NCBI RefSeq assembly: GCF_011038785.1 | Contig: NZ_JAAKDT010000020.1 | Coordinates: 1 to 53,125, forward strand | Reading direction: 5' to 3' | Origin: Parabacteroides sp. ZJ-118 | Lineage (GTDB): Bacteria > Bacteroidota > Bacteroidia > Bacteroidales > Tannerellaceae | DNA: 53,125 bases | Part shown: positions 16,388-24,127 of the stretch, in pieces | How positions within the stretch are numbered: position 1 is the first letter of the stretch | How the letters are laid out: every line of letters starts with the position of its first letter | Notes under the pieces: generated by a model | What the model was told of the DNA's origin: nothing | Databases searched by the model: none | What the model saw: the letters and a program-made list of their open reading frames with translations, nothing else | Translations under genes and position numbers: made by a program

Positions 16388-18265
16388 TTATCTGCCTAGC
16401 AGTACCAGCAGAATATTAATGTCACTGGGGGAAACACCTGGGATACGGCTTGCTTGAGCGATCGTGTCGGGGTCTATCCAGGTCAATTTCTGGCGGGCTT
16501 CCGTAGATAAAGACTGGATCGAATTGTAATCGAATTTACCCTTGATTCGGACATTCTCTAGGCGGTTTATCTTGTCCGCTATGATTTGCTCTCGCTTGAT
16601 GTAGCCGCTATACTTAATCAATATCTCGGCGGCCTCGGTGATCTCTTCCTTACGGAAGGCCGGAACTTTGTCTAACTCTGTACGAAGGGCAGGGATTAGA
16701 TCCGCAAGGTTCTCCAGGGTGGTCTGCGGACGGAGTACGACATCGAATAATTTGCAACCATGGGATAGAGGGGGTGTACCCAGTTTCTCCAAACCACTGT
16801 TTATATATTGAGGCTTTACGGAATAGGTCTCCGCAAAACGGATAATAGCGTCACGACTCTCTTTTTTCTCTCGCAGTAAATCATAGCGGTCTTGTTTGGC
16901 CAATCCCATTTGGTAGGATTTCTCGGTGAGCCGCATATCCGCATTATCTTGGCGCAGTAAGATGCGGTACTCCGCACGAGAAGTAAACATGCGATAAGGC
17001 TCATCTACACCTTTGGTTACCAAATCATCGATAAGGACACCTATATAAGCCTCGTCCCTTCCGAGGATAAAAGGTTGCCCACCGTGGCAATTGATGTGGG
17101 CGTTGATACCCGCTACCAAACCTTGTCCGCCGGCTTCCTCGTATCCGGTAGTCCCGTTGATCTGTCCGGCGAAGAAAAGGTTTCGGATTTGTTTGGTCTC
17201 CAAATTAGGTCTTAGCTGAGTTGGATCGAAAAAATCGTATTCAATCGCATATCCGGGGCGATAGATTTGCACGTCGCGGAAAGCAGGGATCGCTTGGAGC
17301 GCACGAAGCTGGATATCCAAGGGCAGGGATGAAGAGAAGCCATTCAGGTAGTATTCCTGCGTGGTCTCGCCTTCCGGCTCTAGAAATAGTTGATGCTGCG
17401 TCTTGTCGGCGAAGGTAACGATTTTCGTTTCGATGCTGGGACAATAGCGGGGGCCGATACTTTTAATCTGTCCATTATAAAGAGGTGAGTCGGGGAGACC
17501 TTCCCGTAATATATGGTGGCAAGCCTCGTTCGTGAAGGTAGTCCAGCAACTCAACTGTTTCAATTTACGATGACTGGTCTCCAAATAAGAGAACTTATGG
17601 AAATCATTCTCCCCTAGTTGTTCCTCCATTTCATCGAAATGAACACTTCGGCCATCGATACGAACCGGTGTTCCGGTTTTCATACGATCTGTTTGGATGC
17701 CTAAAGAGATGAGTTGCTCAGTAAGCCCGGTTGCCGCAGGCTCAGCGATACGTCCGCCCCGTATCTGGGTTCTTCCGATATGAAGCAAGCCATTTAGGAA
17801 GGTTCCGTTCGTAAGCACCACCGCTCCGGCATGGAATGCGACATTCATTCCCGTACGGACACCACATACTTGTCCATGCTCGATAATCAGTTCCTGAACC
17901 ATGTCCTGCCAAATGGATAGATTCGGTATATTCTCTAGTATGCCCCGCCAGCAATCGATAAAACGGGCACGGTCGCTTTGGGCACGCGGGCTCCACATGG
18001 CCGGTCCTTTGCTACGGTTTAACATACGGAATTGGATAGCGGTCTGATCGGTCACGATTCCCATATATCCGCCTAGTGCATCGATCTCTCGTACGATCTG
18101 TCCTTTGGCGATTCCCCCGACTGCCGGGTTACAACTCATCTGGGCGATCTTGTTCATGTCCATCGTGATCAAAAGCGTCTTTGATCCTAGATTCGCAGCG
18201 GCGGCGGCGGCTTCACAGCCGGCATGTCCTGCGCCCACTACTATTATATCGTAATTAAAAGTCAT
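16388..18265 (-). CDS. mnmG: tRNA uridine-5-carboxymethylaminomethyl modification enzyme MnmG
   Basis: A 625-residue FAD-dependent enzyme that, with MnmE, installs cmnm5U at the wobble position of tRNAs. The FAD motif is at the start (GAGHAGCEAA), followed by the MnmG signatures CNPAVGGIAKGQIVREIDALGG, RGPAMWSPRAQ-like KGPAMWSPRAQ, and QINGTTGYEEAAGQGL-type FFAGQINGTTGYEEAGGQG. The C-terminal helical domain (YSGYIKREQ) is complete, and length matches the family (~625). It heads the operon with the deaminase-like gene, uvrC, dtd, mazG-like and deoC. The 3' end of a group II intron lies about 15 bases before its ATG, so its native promoter has probably been displaced. Confidence 0.96.
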   Translation of the reverse strand: MTFNYDIIVVGAGHAGCEAAAAAANLGSKTLLITMDMNKIAQMSCNPAVGGIAKGQIVREIDALGGYMGIVTDQTAIQFRMLNRSKGPAMWSPRAQSDRARFIDCWRGILENIPNLSIWQDMVQELIIEHGQVCGVRTGMNVAFHAGAVVLTNGTFLNGLLHIGRTQIRGGRIAEPAATGLTEQLISLGIQTDRMKTGTPVRIDGRSVHFDEMEEQLGENDFHKFSYLETSHRKLKQLSCWTTFTNEACHHILREGLPDSPLYNGQIKSIGPRYCPSIETKIVTFADKTQHQLFLEPEGETTQEYYLNGFSSSLPLDIQLRALQAIPAFRDVQIYRPGYAIEYDFFDPTQLRPNLETKQIRNLFFAGQINGTTGYEEAGGQGLVAGINAHINCHGGQPFILGRDEAYIGVLIDDLVTKGVDEPYRMFTSRAEYRILLRQDNADMRLTEKSYQMGLAKQDRYDLLREKKESRDAIIRFAETYSVKPQYINSGLEKLGTPPLSHGCKLFDVVLRPQTTLENLADLIPALRTELDKVPAFRKEEITEAAEILIKYSGYIKREQIIADKINRLENVRIKGKFDYNSIQSLSTEARQKLTWIDPDTIAQASRIPGVSPSDINILLVLLGR

Positions 18266-18280
18266 TTTTATTCCCTTTTG

Positions 18281-18354
18281 TTATGTAGGTCGGCGGCATT
18301 GCTGCCGCTTTCCCCATTAAGAACTGTACGTGCGACTTTCACCGCATACAGCTC
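18281..18354 (-). ncRNA. group II intron 3' end: domains V and VI
   Basis: On the minus strand, 18321-18354 is a 34-nt domain V. It begins GAGCTGTATGCGGTGAAAGT and ends in GTACAGTTC; the 5' GAGCTGTA pairs with TACAGTTC and the GAAA tetraloop and AGTCG region are typical. Downstream, 18281-18318 folds as domain VI (GCGGCAGCAATGCCGC hairpin followed by GACCTACAT with a candidate branch-point A) and ends near TAAC, the AY-type 3' end. The exact 3' splice point is uncertain by a few bases. The intron is oriented with mnmG, whose ATG follows about 15 bases later. Confidence 0.85.
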
Positions 18355-18442
18355 CGATAATTCTGAATTTAATTCTCATAAAATTAAATCGGCTCATTTT
18401 TCCACTCTTGCGAGTAGCTGTTGTTCCGATAAAGTCATTCAT

Positions 18443-19753
18443 TCACGCACGTTGGCGATTACATTTCTGTTTTCGCCTCTCGAAGTAGGCATCCCAAGTC
18501 AGGTCAAAAGGATTGGCTTCACACTTCACCTTTATGTGGCGTCTGATAGGAATGTCCGACAACTTCATCAGTGCAAAGATAGCTTTTCTTCCGCTATCCT
18601 CATACTTGAAACCGAATATCCAATCCCTTTTCCCGTCCTTGACGAAGTATTTGTCCTTTATCCACATCCTCGGCCTGTTGGAATGTCTTCGGTACGACCA
18701 TCATTTTAGTTGGTTTATCAAGATATGGTCTATCCGACTGAACACTTCTTTCGATACCACATGGCTGTAATAGTTTCCCCATCCTCTTAATACAGGGTTG
18801 AGTTGTTCTATCAAAACCTGTTGACTTACCGCCTTTTCCTCTTGAAAATGACTTCGTGCAGCTTCTCGGTGAACCGCTTCCGGCTTTTCTTCGAGGGCTT
18901 GACAAGCAATGTCCCTCTGTATTTGCGGACATTGAAGCTGAGGAAGCCGAAGCCGTCATCGATATGCGTTATCAAGGTCTTTTCTTCGGAGAGCGTGAGA
19001 CCACGTTTGCCGAGGAAGTCCGTCAACATCCCCTTTATCTCCTCCAATGTCTTCCGCTTGTCTGCGGTGACGATGAAGTCGTCCGCATATCTCACGGGGT
19101 TCACCTTCGGATAATAGAGTTTTCCGTCCACATATCTCGCCTTGTACATTTCTTTCAGCATCCTTTCCATGCCGTCGAGGGTTGCGTTGGCAAGCGTGGG
19201 AGAGATGATGCCGCCCTGTGGAGTTCCCTCCGTGGTGGGTTGGAGAAGCTTGTTGAACACCACTCCGCTTTTCAGCCATTTTTCAAGTACCTGCCTGTCG
19301 ATTCGTACGTTATCGAGAAGCCATCCGTGGCTGATGTGGTCGAAACACCCTTTGATGTCGCCCTCCAATATCCATTGGGGAGAGCTGTCCTTGCTCAACC
19401 ATCTGTGCAGGGCGTCAACGGCATCCGCCGTCCTCCTGTACCGTCTGAACCGTAGGAGTTGGCGTCCGCTTCCGTCTCCGTGACGGGCTCCAGTGCCATC
19501 AGATACGGGGCTTGCATAACCCTGTTCCTCATCGTGGGTATCCCGAGCGGCCTCATCTTTCCGTTGTTCTCGGATATGTTGACCCTTTTCAAGGGGAGAA
19601 CCTTGTAGCCTCTCCGTTTCAAAGAACTCACTGTCTTTATCTTCATGGCATCGGTTCCCACTTTATGCGGTCGACTCCTGCTGTGCATTTCCCTTTATTG
19701 GATGTCACTTTCCTTACCACCAAAACCTTTGCCTTGATGATATCACGCACGGA
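18443..19753 (-). pseudogene. group II intron reverse transcriptase/maturase, broken
   Basis: The intron-encoded protein, read on the minus strand, spans several frames. In order it shows RT0/1 (KGKCTAGVD; MRPLGIPTMRNRVMQ), LEGDIKGCFDHISHGWLL, TPQGGIISPTLAN, the catalytic PVRYADDFIV, and the maturase part (LRGWGNYYSHVVSKEVF) with a C-terminal basic segment. Comparing frames, three single-base deletions explain the breaks: a G lost after IKW (near 19660), a T lost in SYGF (near 19449), and a G lost in FKRE (near 18835). A nonsense TGA replaces a Trp after NQLK (near 18708). The start is cut by the ISL3-type insertion near 19754. It cannot make an active protein. Confidence 0.85.
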
Positions 19754-19761
19754 GATGTGAG
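19754..19761. repeat. left copy of 8-bp target duplication (GATGTGAG)
   Basis: GATGTGAG immediately precedes the element end GGGTCAGCGG. The same eight bases follow the other end at 22845-22852. An 8-bp duplication is characteristic of ISL3-family insertion and proves the insertion into the group II intron gene. Confidence 0.9.
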
Positions 19762-19824
19762 GGGTCAGCGGATTTTTCCGGTTGGGGGGATGACATTCTC
19801 AACTATATTGATTAACTTAGGGGC

Positions 19825-20190
19825 ATGAAACCCGAACAATTGTTACGAGCCATCCTGCCGGATGTGCTGATAGACAACTTCGATGTTGTAGAGTTCAAGA
19901 AAACAGACGACCGCTTCGAGATCTGGTTAGATGAAAAGAAGGTGCAGTTGCGCGAGGACAGGAAGAAGAGCAAAGTCATCGCCTATGGATTTGGGGAGTA
20001 TCATTCGATACAGGATTTCCCCATCAGGGGTAGGGCAACATATCTGCATGTACGCAAGCGCAAATAGCTCGATAAAGACACGGGCGAGATCTTCAGCTAC
20101 GACTGGGACATATCGGAGTATGACGGCACACGGCTCAATGCGGAGTTCGTGTCTTTTTTAAAAGTGCCGACCACCGCTTCGGTGGAATAA
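19825..20190 (+). pseudogene. ISAon1-type transposase N-terminal-region protein, with an internal TAG
   Basis: The frame encodes 121 codons with a TAG at 20065-20067 (after YLHVRKRK). Beyond it, the same frame continues with LDKDTGEIFSYDWDISEYDG and ends at TAA 20188-20190. In relatives I remember, the residue at the TAG is tryptophan (K-W-L-D), so a single G-to-A change TGG to TAG explains it. The product is the small partner gene that precedes ISAon1-type transposases and probably contributes the DNA-binding part. As read, only an 80-residue piece would be made. Confidence 0.75.
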
Positions 20191-20258
20191 AAGCAGGGAT
20201 AACCCAATGGACAGTGCGGTTTCATACGTCGTTATACCAAATTCAAAGTAATATTCGT

Positions 20259-20266
20259 TATTTTTG
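20259..20266 (+). promoter_or_regulatory. -7 element in the IS110 left end
   Basis: TATTTTTG matches TAnnTTTG. There is no good -33 within the element to its left. In other IS110 elements the bridge-RNA promoter is completed when the element circularises and its right end abuts the left end; the lone -7 here would fit that model, but this is inference. Confidence 0.35.
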
Positions 20267-20269
20267 TAC

Positions 20270-20425
20270 GACATAAGTACACAGGCCTTGTTATTTCCTG
20301 AATGAACTTCAGTTAAAAGTCCGGCCTCGCAGTCCGTAGAATGATAATTGGCCCATAGATGCCGTATAGAAGAGTACCTATCGTGATGCGACTGCGAACT
20401 TGTGTTTCAAACCAATACATTGGAT
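20270..20425 (+). ncRNA. candidate IS110 bridge RNA region
   Basis: The ~155 bases between the left-end -7 element and the recombinase ATG have no coding potential. In IS110-group elements this left non-coding region encodes the bridge RNA whose two loops pair with target and donor DNA. GC-rich segments (AAAAGTCCGGCCTCGCAG; ATGCGACTGCGAAC) could form stems. I did not establish a fold or guide loops, so this is assigned by position only. Confidence 0.35.
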
Positions 20426-21790
20426 ATGGCGAAGAAAGCGACAACAGAAAAGACAACAGCCGGTAAGAAACTTAAGGTGGTGAATCCCAATGCAGCAGGA
20501 ATTGACATCGCAGCCTCAGAAATGCAGGTCTGCGTTCCCGAAGACAGAGATGGGGAATGCAACCGTACGTTCGGCTGTTTTACCCGGGATTTAATACAGA
20601 TAGCCGATTGGCTGAAGGCCTGTCGGATTGATACGGTTGCCATGGAGTCAACCGGAGTCTATTGGCTTCCCCTATACTTCATCCTGAAGGAACGGGAATT
20701 CGACGTGGTGCTTGTCAATGCCCGCGATGTGAAGAACTACTCCGGCCGGAAGACGGATGAGGCAGACGCCGAATGGCTTATGATGCTTCACAGCTATGGG
20801 CTGCTCAAATGTAGCTTCCAACCTGAGAACGAAGCCCGTGCCATACGCAACCTCACTCGCCACCGGACCAATCTGCTCCGGTCGTCGAGCAGGGAGGCAC
20901 TGCACATGCAGAAAGCCATGGAGCAGATGAACCTGAAACTCGGCAATGTCATCAGCGACCTGTTGGGCAAATCCGGTATGGCGATAATAGGGGCAATCAT
21001 AGGCGGCAACCATAATCCGGCCGAATTGGCCGTTCTTGCCGAAGATAATTGCAAGGCCTCGAAGGAGGAAATAGCAAAATCTCTTGAGGGTTCATGGTCG
21101 GAAGACCATCTGTTTGAATTGGGACAGGCATATGACCTGTACAACTTCATCCAAAAGCAGATACGCGCATGTGACAGACAGATTGAGATACACCTCACAC
21201 GCTATCGTGCACAGTTAGACCCTCCGGCTGACGATGACCTGCCGCGAAGCAAGAAGAAAATCGGGAAAAAGAACGCCGTTGATTTCGATGTGGAGAAATA
21301 TGCGTTCGACATATGGAAAGTTAACGCCATGGCTATTCCCGGCATGAGTGCGATTTCATTGCTCCAACTCATAGGCGAGCTTGGGCACAACTTTGTAGAA
21401 AAGTTCGAGACCAGCCATTCATTTTGCAGTTGGCTGAACCTTGTGCCGAACAATAAGGTGTCCGGCGGCAAACTGCTTTCAAGCAAAGTACCCAAGCGGA
21501 CAAACACGTGCGGGCAAGTGTTCAGGCTGTGCGCCAACACACTGAAGCGCAACAAAACGACCTTGGGATATTACTTCAGACGCATACAGTCCCGTTGTGG
21601 GTATAGTCAGGCGATAGTTGCCACAGCCCACAAAATCGCAAAGATATTCTACACGATGATTAAAAATCATACTGAATATGACGAAAGCAAGACCGGAATA
21701 AACGAAAGGGAACTGCTGGAACGAAAAATCACAATGACTCAGAGGAGATTGGACAAATTGAACCGTCAGTTGGAGGTCGCATTGGCATAG
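20426..21790 (+). CDS. IS110-family transposase (DEDD recombinase)
   Basis: A 454-residue protein. The N-terminal RuvC-like DEDD domain shows AAGIDIAASEMQVCV (first Asp), VAMESTGVYW (Glu), and RKTDEADAEWLMMLHSYGLL (paired Asp). The C-terminal transposase_20 domain has AMAIPGMSAISLLQLIGELG and SFCSWLNLVPNNKVSGGKLL, with the serine-bearing segment shortly after. These define the IS110 family. I start at ATG 20426 (MAKKATTEK) rather than the in-frame GTG at 20402. No frameshift or stop is present, so it is likely functional, unlike the surrounding element genes. Confidence 0.93.
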   Translation: MAKKATTEKTTAGKKLKVVNPNAAGIDIAASEMQVCVPEDRDGECNRTFGCFTRDLIQIADWLKACRIDTVAMESTGVYWLPLYFILKEREFDVVLVNARDVKNYSGRKTDEADAEWLMMLHSYGLLKCSFQPENEARAIRNLTRHRTNLLRSSSREALHMQKAMEQMNLKLGNVISDLLGKSGMAIIGAIIGGNHNPAELAVLAEDNCKASKEEIAKSLEGSWSEDHLFELGQAYDLYNFIQKQIRACDRQIEIHLTRYRAQLDPPADDDLPRSKKKIGKKNAVDFDVEKYAFDIWKVNAMAIPGMSAISLLQLIGELGHNFVEKFETSHSFCSWLNLVPNNKVSGGKLLSSKVPKRTNTCGQVFRLCANTLKRNKTTLGYYFRRIQSRCGYSQAIVATAHKIAKIFYTMIKNHTEYDESKTGINERELLERKITMTQRRLDKLNRQLEVALA

Positions 21791-21845
21791 CTGGTTATAT
21801 AGAAGAAGAAGAAGAGACGTATGGAGACGTCCCCCGTGACCTGCC

Positions 21846-22813
21846 GTACGCTTGAGGAGTTCTACCTTATAGACGGACATACGTTTGAAAAGCAGTATAA
21901 GGAAGTTCTGAGCGGTTTCCGCGACTGGGACCAGTTGGAACACGCGGACGAGTGGCTGTTGTTCCCCGACAACATTGGTCCAAGGGTTGCCATTGATGAA
22001 TCCTCTCTATCCAATGGCGAACTGTATACGTTTGTGACCAACCGGGACGCCCGTACCAGGGAGAAGTCTCTGGTCGCCGTTGTGGCAGGCACGAAGTCAG
22101 AGGACGTAATCGATGTGCTACAGCGGATTGACGAGGAAAGACGTCTCGCAGTCGAAGAAGTCACCCTTGATCTGTCTGATTCCATGCGTAAAATCGTCCG
22201 TACGGCATTTCCAAAAGCCAACCGCGTCATTGATCGGTTTCACATCCAGAAGCTTGCCTGTGACGCAGTGCAGGAGCTTCGCATAAAGCATCGTTGGGAT
22301 GCCATTCAGCAGGCCAACGACGAGATGGAGGAAGCTAATTTGAAGGGAGAGGACTATGTCCCGTTCCGATACCCAAACGGTGACACAAGAAAGGAGCTGC
22401 TTATCCGCTCACGCTATCTGCTGTTCAAGTCTGCCGACAATTGGACTGACAGACAAAAACAGCGGGCGGCGATATTGTTTGAGGAGTATCCGGATATAAA
22501 GAAAGCATATGGACTTTGCCACTCCCTGAGGATGATCTTCTCAAAGAATACAATAAAGGATGCCGCACGTCTGTCTATGGCCCGATGGTACAACAAGGTC
22601 GAAGAGGCAGGATTTCATTCATTCAACGTCATAGCCGCAACATTCTATGAACACTACGATGAGATCCTCAACTTCTACAACAACCGGGCATCTAATGCCA
22701 TGGCCGAGTCATTCAATGCGAAGATCAAACTCTTCCGTGCAAATCTCAGAGGTGTTGCCGACAAGAAGTTCTTTCTTTTCCGTATAGCCAACCTTTATGC
22801 TTATCCCCACTAA
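21846..22813 (+). pseudogene. ISL3-family (ISAon1-like) transposase, 5' end removed by IS110
   Basis: About 320 residues of a DDE transposase of the ISL3 family. Catalytic context is visible: IDESSLSNGELYTFVTN (first Asp), VIDRFHIQKLA (second Asp) and SNAMAESFNAKIK (Glu), ending ...RIANLYAYPH as usual for ISAon1 relatives. The N-terminus is separated from the first codons by the IS110 insertion. An ATG at 21821 in IS110 sequence is in frame and could allow a fusion product lacking about the first 20 residues; whether that is active is unknown. Confidence 0.85.
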
Positions 22814-22844
22814 TTTTCTACTGAGCCGAAAAATCCGCTGACCC

Positions 22845-22852
22845 GATGTGAG
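22845..22852. repeat. right copy of 8-bp target duplication (GATGTGAG)
   Basis: It directly follows the right end CCGCTGACCC of the ISL3-type element and is identical to 19754-19761. Confidence 0.9.
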
Positions 22853-23330
22853 AGGACCAGTGAACACGAAAAGAGGCGAACACTTTAAATAAGCGTTCAC
22901 CTCCCACTCGATAGATTTACTAATCATAGTCAAGAGACTTTGGTTTGTAAAATCTTCACGTAAATATTTCAAGCGTTAAGGTTGTTTATCATAATTAAGG
23001 TTTTGACGTTACAAAGATCTACTTTATTTTTCAATTACACAAGCCTTCTTTGAACTTATGTTCGAAAATATGCTGTAAAACATATTTTGACCGTAATTTT
23101 GGTGTGATTACCTTGAGTTAATGCTTTAGTTATATTGATCCGGCCAAGAAATGTGCGGTTTTTATGTAGATAAAAAATTCCATACTTCCTGACTTTGACA
23201 ATGGATCACCCAAATTGATTTTACCCGGGAAGAGCAACTGTACAAGTTGTCGTTCTTCGGTTGTATTGAGCAGCGTTCGAGCGTGGGTTGTGCCATCATC
23301 GAGCTTCCTGACATCATTGGGACACCAAAA
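22853..23330. other. decayed sequence upstream of the intron gene
   Basis: The first ~60 bases, read on the minus strand and joined across the ISL3 element, extend the intron protein frame (VHWSSHISVRDIIKAKVLVV). Beyond that there are stops in all frames. No group II intron 5' end (GTGCG) is visible on the minus strand, so the 5' part of the intron seems lost. Nothing else recognisable is present. Confidence 0.5.
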
Positions 23331-23627
23331 TCAGATGCTTGACGGCAAGAGTGGCCGAAGAGCCCTCTGTTCGTCTCGGGTCAATAGCGTTTTAAATATC
23401 TTTGAGCCATCGGACAAGATTACCGTAACCGTTGAGATGGTTTTGGCGATGTCGGGAACCTTGTCGACACTGAGGCTTATGCCAAGTAGGCGTAGTATGC
23501 GCTCAAGTTCTTTGTAGAGTTTGTAGACAACGAAGTATATGCAGATGTGGGCTTCGATTCGGCATTCGTTGAAGTGGAATATCGGTCGGGCCTCGAGTAT
23601 GCCTTTGGAGATGCGGAAGCAGTTATG
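23331..23627 (-). pseudogene. IS1634-like transposase C-terminal remnant
   Basis: Read on the minus strand, about 98 codons encode NCFRISKGILEARPIFHF, RIEAHICIYFVVYKLYKELE and SVDKVPDIAKTISTV. This is the end of IS4/IS1634-type transposases, where RIEAHI..F.A..vy..LE is conserved. The frame ends at TGA 23331-23333. The catalytic part is missing upstream. Confidence 0.7.
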
Positions 23628-23721
23628 AGAAGCATATCGCTATGAGAAGTAAACAGAGAAGAACTATTGATTTTCAGTCTAATAGAAGAATACTCCTCTG
23701 TTAGACTTCTCATAATGATAA

Positions 23722-23925
23722 CTACTTTTTTAAACCTTTCAGCCATTCCCGCAGATTCTTGTTTCTTTCCCATGACTTGTCTGATTCCCGACTCAGAGTA
23801 AGGTCAGCGTACGCTTTTTCAAGTGCTTCACGTTTTGCCTTCGAGTCAGCACGGGCATAGATGTCAGCTATCCGGACAGAGGCATGGCTAAGTAAATCCT
23901 CTCCACCGGCCTTCTGAAAAAACAC
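23722..23925 (-). pseudogene. tyrosine recombinase (phage-type integrase) C-terminal remnant
   Basis: The 67-codon frame contains LSHASVRIADIYARADSKAKREALEKAYADL, best read in short pieces: SHASVRIADIYARAD carries the last His and the catalytic Tyr context (GHxSVxxTxIYA) of XerC/D-like recombinases. What precedes (MFFQKAGGEDL) does not match the expected helix, so the gene is cut there. It is a relic of an integrase, perhaps from the element that delivered the other debris. Confidence 0.65.
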
Positions 23926-23985
23926 GTATATGTTTTCGAAAATTATCGTACGTCTTTTTCCTTATAGTACTCCGTCAACAGTAGC

Positions 23986-24042
23986 AGGAAATACTTACTT
24001 TGCAAACGAAGTATATATTACTTTGCAAAGTAAGTATTTCCT
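23986..24042. repeat. perfect 21-bp inverted repeat with 15-base AT-rich spacer
   Basis: The arms 23986-24006 and 24022-24042 are exact reverse complements; each contains ACTTACTTTGCAAA. The spacer CGAAGTATATATTAC is AT-rich. The structure lies between the integrase relic and the DUF5009 promoter, and no gene ends just before it. It may be a terminator-like hairpin, the end of a lost element, or an operator. Confidence 0.7.
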
Positions 24043-24084
24043 AAACTTCCTCCCTGTATTGGCTCATTAAACACCTATTTCCAT

Positions 24085-24092
24085 TATCTTTG
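24085..24092 (+). promoter_or_regulatory. -7 element of the DUF5009 gene
   Basis: TATCTTTG matches TAnnTTTG and lies 35 bases before the ATG. A TTG at 24059-24061 is 23 bases upstream, slightly longer than the usual 19-21. Confidence 0.5.
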
Positions 24093-24127
24093 GACTTTCA
24101 TTGGTAACTTTTTAATCTACTAGCGAT

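Larger units (their letters stand above)
20245..21840 (+). mobile_element. IS110-family insertion sequence inside the ISL3-type element
   Basis: The segment carries an intact IS110 recombinase gene (20426-21790) with a roughly 180-base non-coding left end, and splits the ISL3-type transposase gene. Before it lies the ISL3 start region (ATG at 20207); after it the transposase resumes at RTLEEFYLIDG near 21846. IS110 elements insert through a DEDD/serine recombinase guided by a bridge RNA, without inverted repeats or target duplications, so the ends are approximate (20235-20260 and 21820-21846). This is the younger, possibly still active, insertion of the nest. Confidence 0.8.
19762..22844 (+). 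mobile_element. ISL3-family (ISAon1-like) insertion sequence, interrupted by an IS110 element
   Basis: The element starts GGGTCAGCGGATTTTTCCGG and ends with the imperfect inverse CCGAAAAATCCGCTGACCC. It is flanked by GATGTGAG on both sides. It encodes the two-gene arrangement of the ISAon1 group: a small upstream protein (19825-20190) and a DDE transposase (C-terminal part 21846-22813). An IS110 element of about 1.6 kb has inserted near the start of the transposase gene. Without that insert the element would be about 1.5 kb, normal for ISL3. Both genes are inactivated in this copy (one by a nonsense codon, one by the insertion), so it can move only if helped by another copy. Confidence 0.9.

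Noticed and set aside
18826-19688. Programmed frameshifting in the intron reverse transcriptase
   Set aside because: Three separate single-base losses plus a nonsense codon and an insertion fit decay; no slippery site with downstream structure was seen.
22709-22972. An 87-codon minus-strand frame across the right end of the ISL3-type element
   Set aside because: It crosses the element end and target duplication, so its two halves have different origins; the intron protein uses another frame there.
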